Shown here one piece after another: positions 62,220 through 64,000 of a DNA stretch of 64,000 bases. The position numbers and the translations under genes were made by a program. This DNA is from Prorocentrum cordatum (Eukaryota; Sar; Dinophyceae; Prorocentrales; Prorocentraceae). The stretch lies in the NCBI GenBank assembly GCA_963575745.1, contig CAUYUJ010022415.1, positions 245,001-309,000 of the forward strand. The letters run 5' to 3'. The notes below the pieces were generated by a model. It did no database searches and had not been told where the DNA came from. It worked only from the letters and a program-made list of their open reading frames with translations. The stretch's first letter is position 1. Every line of letters begins with the position of its first letter.

Positions 62220-63425
62220 CCCTAGCTTGAATATGGATGAAATCTCAAGCGGGAGCTTCGTCAGTGAGTGCATTGCGAGGGAGTCCCGGGCGGGAGCCCA
62301 CTCCCTATGGGTCCCGGACTTCATGTTGGTAATCCGAGCGGGTCATCCGAAACATGTGGTTGTCGTCACTTTTGGGCTCCTCAGTCCTGAATCTGGGGGG
62401 AAGTATCCAGCGGGAGCCTCGTCTGTGAGTGAATTGCGAGGAAGTCTTAGGCGGGAGCCCCCTCGCTATGGGTCCCGCACTTCATGTTGGTAATCCGAAA
62501 AGGGTCATCCAAAACGTGTAGATGTCATCAGTTTTGGGTTCCTCAGGCTTGAATTTGGGGAAGTATCAAGCGGGAACTTCGTCTGTGAGTGAATTGCGCG
62601 GGAGTCTCAGGCGGGAGCCCCTTCCCTATGGGTCCCGCATTTCACGTTGGTAATCCGAGCGGGTCATCCAAAACGTGTAACTGTCGTTACCGTTGGGCTT
62701 CTCAGGCCTGAACTTGGGGGAAGTATCCAGCGCGAGCCTCGTCTGTGAGTGAGTTGTGAGGAAGTCTCAGGCGGGGGCCCCCTCCCTATGGGCCCCGCGC
62801 TTCGCGTTGGCAAACCGAACTGGTCATCCGAAACGCGTAGCTCTCGCCACTTTCGGGTTCCTCAGGCCTGAATTTGAATGAGGTCTCAAGCGGGAGCTTT
62901 GTCAGTGAGTGCATTGCGATGGACTCTCAAGCGGGAGCCCCCTTCCTATGGGTCCCGCACCTCACGTTGGTAATCTGAGCGGGTCATCCAAAACGTGTAA
63001 CTGTCGTTGCCGTTGGGCCCCTCAGGCTTGAGTTGGGGGAAGTATCCAGCGGGAGCCTCGTCTGTGAATGAATTGTGAGGAATTCTCAGGCGGGAGCCCC
63101 CCCTCCCTATGGGTCCCGCACTTCATGTTGGTAATCCGAGCGGATCATCCGAAACGTGTAACTGTCGTCACTTTCGGGCCACAACTTAACCTCCAGCGGC
63201 CTTCGCGGCGGCTCTCTGCCATGACGGGTCCCGTATTTCATGTTGGTAATCCGAACGGGTCATCGGATTCCTGTGAGTTTCGTCACTTTTTGGACTCCTC
63301 AGCTCCTGCGGCGTGAATACGGGGGAAGGGCTCCTCAGCTCCTGCGGCCAGAAAGCGGGGGAAGTATCAGGCGGGAGCTTCGTCTGTGAGCGAAGTGCGG
63401 GCAGTCTCGTCTGAGCTGGTCGTCG
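62220..63425 (+). repeat. 160-bp tandem repeat array 2
   Basis: The anchor lies at 62339, 62501, 62660, 62820 (variant), 62980 and 63141, spacing 159-162. The end of the array (63180-63425) matches the end of array 1 (58580-58810). Confidence 0.95.
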
Positions 63426-63512
63426 GCAAATTTGTTGTTCTCATGGGCCTGCGTGCCCGAAAGGGCGACTGGGGGGCTGACGACGACGACGACGACGAGA
63501 CAGCGGCCGGGC

Positions 63513-63868
63513 GCAGGGGTAGCCCCTTGTGTCTGGGCCAGGGGTGGTAACCCATCCTCGGCCGAGTCGGGGGCAGGGGTAACCCCTTGTCTCCAGGCCG
63601 CCGGTGGTAATCCATCGGCGGCCGAATCGGGCGCAGGGGTAACCCCTTGCGTCCGGGCTGGGGGTGGTAACCCATCCTCGGCCGAATCGGGGGCAGGGGT
63701 AACCCTTTGTGTCCGGGCTGGCGGTGGCAACCCACCGTCGGCCGAATCGGGGACAGGGGTAACCCCTTGTTTCCGGGCTGGCGGTGGTAACCCATCGTCG
63801 GCCGAATCGGGGGCAGGGGTAACCCCTTGCGTCCGGGCTGGCGGTGGTAACCCATCGTCGGCCGCAGA
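63513..63868 (+). repeat. 60-bp tandem repeat, six copies
   Basis: Units CAGGGGTAACCCCTTGYGTCCGGGCTGG plus CGGTGGTAACCCATCGTCGGCCGAATCGG repeat exactly every 60 bases (20 codons). Each unit contains the small palindrome GGGGTAACCCC. Confidence 0.97.
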
Positions 63869-64000
63869 GCTTGGGTTCATGCTTCCTCCCGCCTGAGTGC
63901 GGCTGCGCTCCGCCCGAAGCCCGCGGGGTTGTCCCAACGGCTTGGCCCGCGGGGCTGTCCCGACCGCCTGCCCCCGCAACCCAGCGGCCCGCGGGGTTGT
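63863..64000 (+). pseudogene. Duplicated tail of the helicase-like gene
   Basis: A-A-E-L-G-F-M-L-P-P-A then TGA, followed by GGGGTTGTCCCAACGGC units, matches 61361-61510. The rest of the domain is missing; the 60-bp repeat runs in frame into this tail. It continues beyond the window. Confidence 0.75.

Overview
The window looks like nuclear DNA of a dinoflagellate alga, possibly a Prorocentrum- or Polarella-type genome; the species cannot be settled from the sequence. The evidence is high GC, dinoflagellate-style Ty1/copia polyproteins in several states of decay, and very abundant micro- and minisatellites, including nested higher-order repeats. Only two short segments look like ordinary host coding exons. 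I see no rRNA, tRNA, CRISPR array or bacterial-type operon.

Layout. 1-7.7 kb: copia-like element A (gag, protease, integrase, RT, RNase H). It runs off the left edge, is frameshifted throughout, and has a 2.67-kb block carrying a ~265-bp (GA)n tract inside its integrase. 7.7-15.5 kb: gene-poor, with CT and ATC/CAT microsatellites. 15.5-21.1 kb: element B (gag, protease, methyltransferase-like domain). It is broken first by a 1.6-kb CAC/AAC array bordered by G-run hairpins, then by 15 copies of a 102-bp minisatellite. 21.5-25.2 kb: AT tracts and a three-unit higher-order repeat built from 83-bp monomers. 25.2-40.3 kb: a very GC-rich block of 12-bp-type repeats and segmental duplications. On the minus strand it reads as one long Asp/Ser/Cys/Ala-rich coding-like tract broken into overlapping frames. 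40.3-44.6 kb: no gene recognised. 44.6-57 kb: blocks of an irregular TTGGGGCC-type repeat, one of which was the target of element C at 46119-55578. Element C is essentially complete: 238-bp LTRs, a 4-bp target duplication, a primer-binding-site candidate, gag-pro, a methyltransferase-like domain, integrase, RT and RNase H. 57-64 kb: duplicated blocks of 160-bp and 60-bp tandem repeats. They enclose a minus-strand cysteine-rich exon and a plus-strand fragment resembling the C-terminal domain of an SF1 helicase.

How it fits together. The recognisable genes are almost all parts of copia-type elements. Gag would form the particle, the protease would mature it, RT/RNase H would copy the RNA and integrase would insert the cDNA. 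Elements B and C carry an extra domain between protease and integrase with cytosine-methyltransferase-like motifs; A does not. Element C is the youngest (LTRs about 97.5% identical by eye), yet its pol region changes frame at least seven times, so it is either newly dead or affected by homopolymer errors in the assembly. Most other long open frames are by-products of GC-rich repeats whose period is a multiple of three. All family assignments come from motif reading, not database searches.
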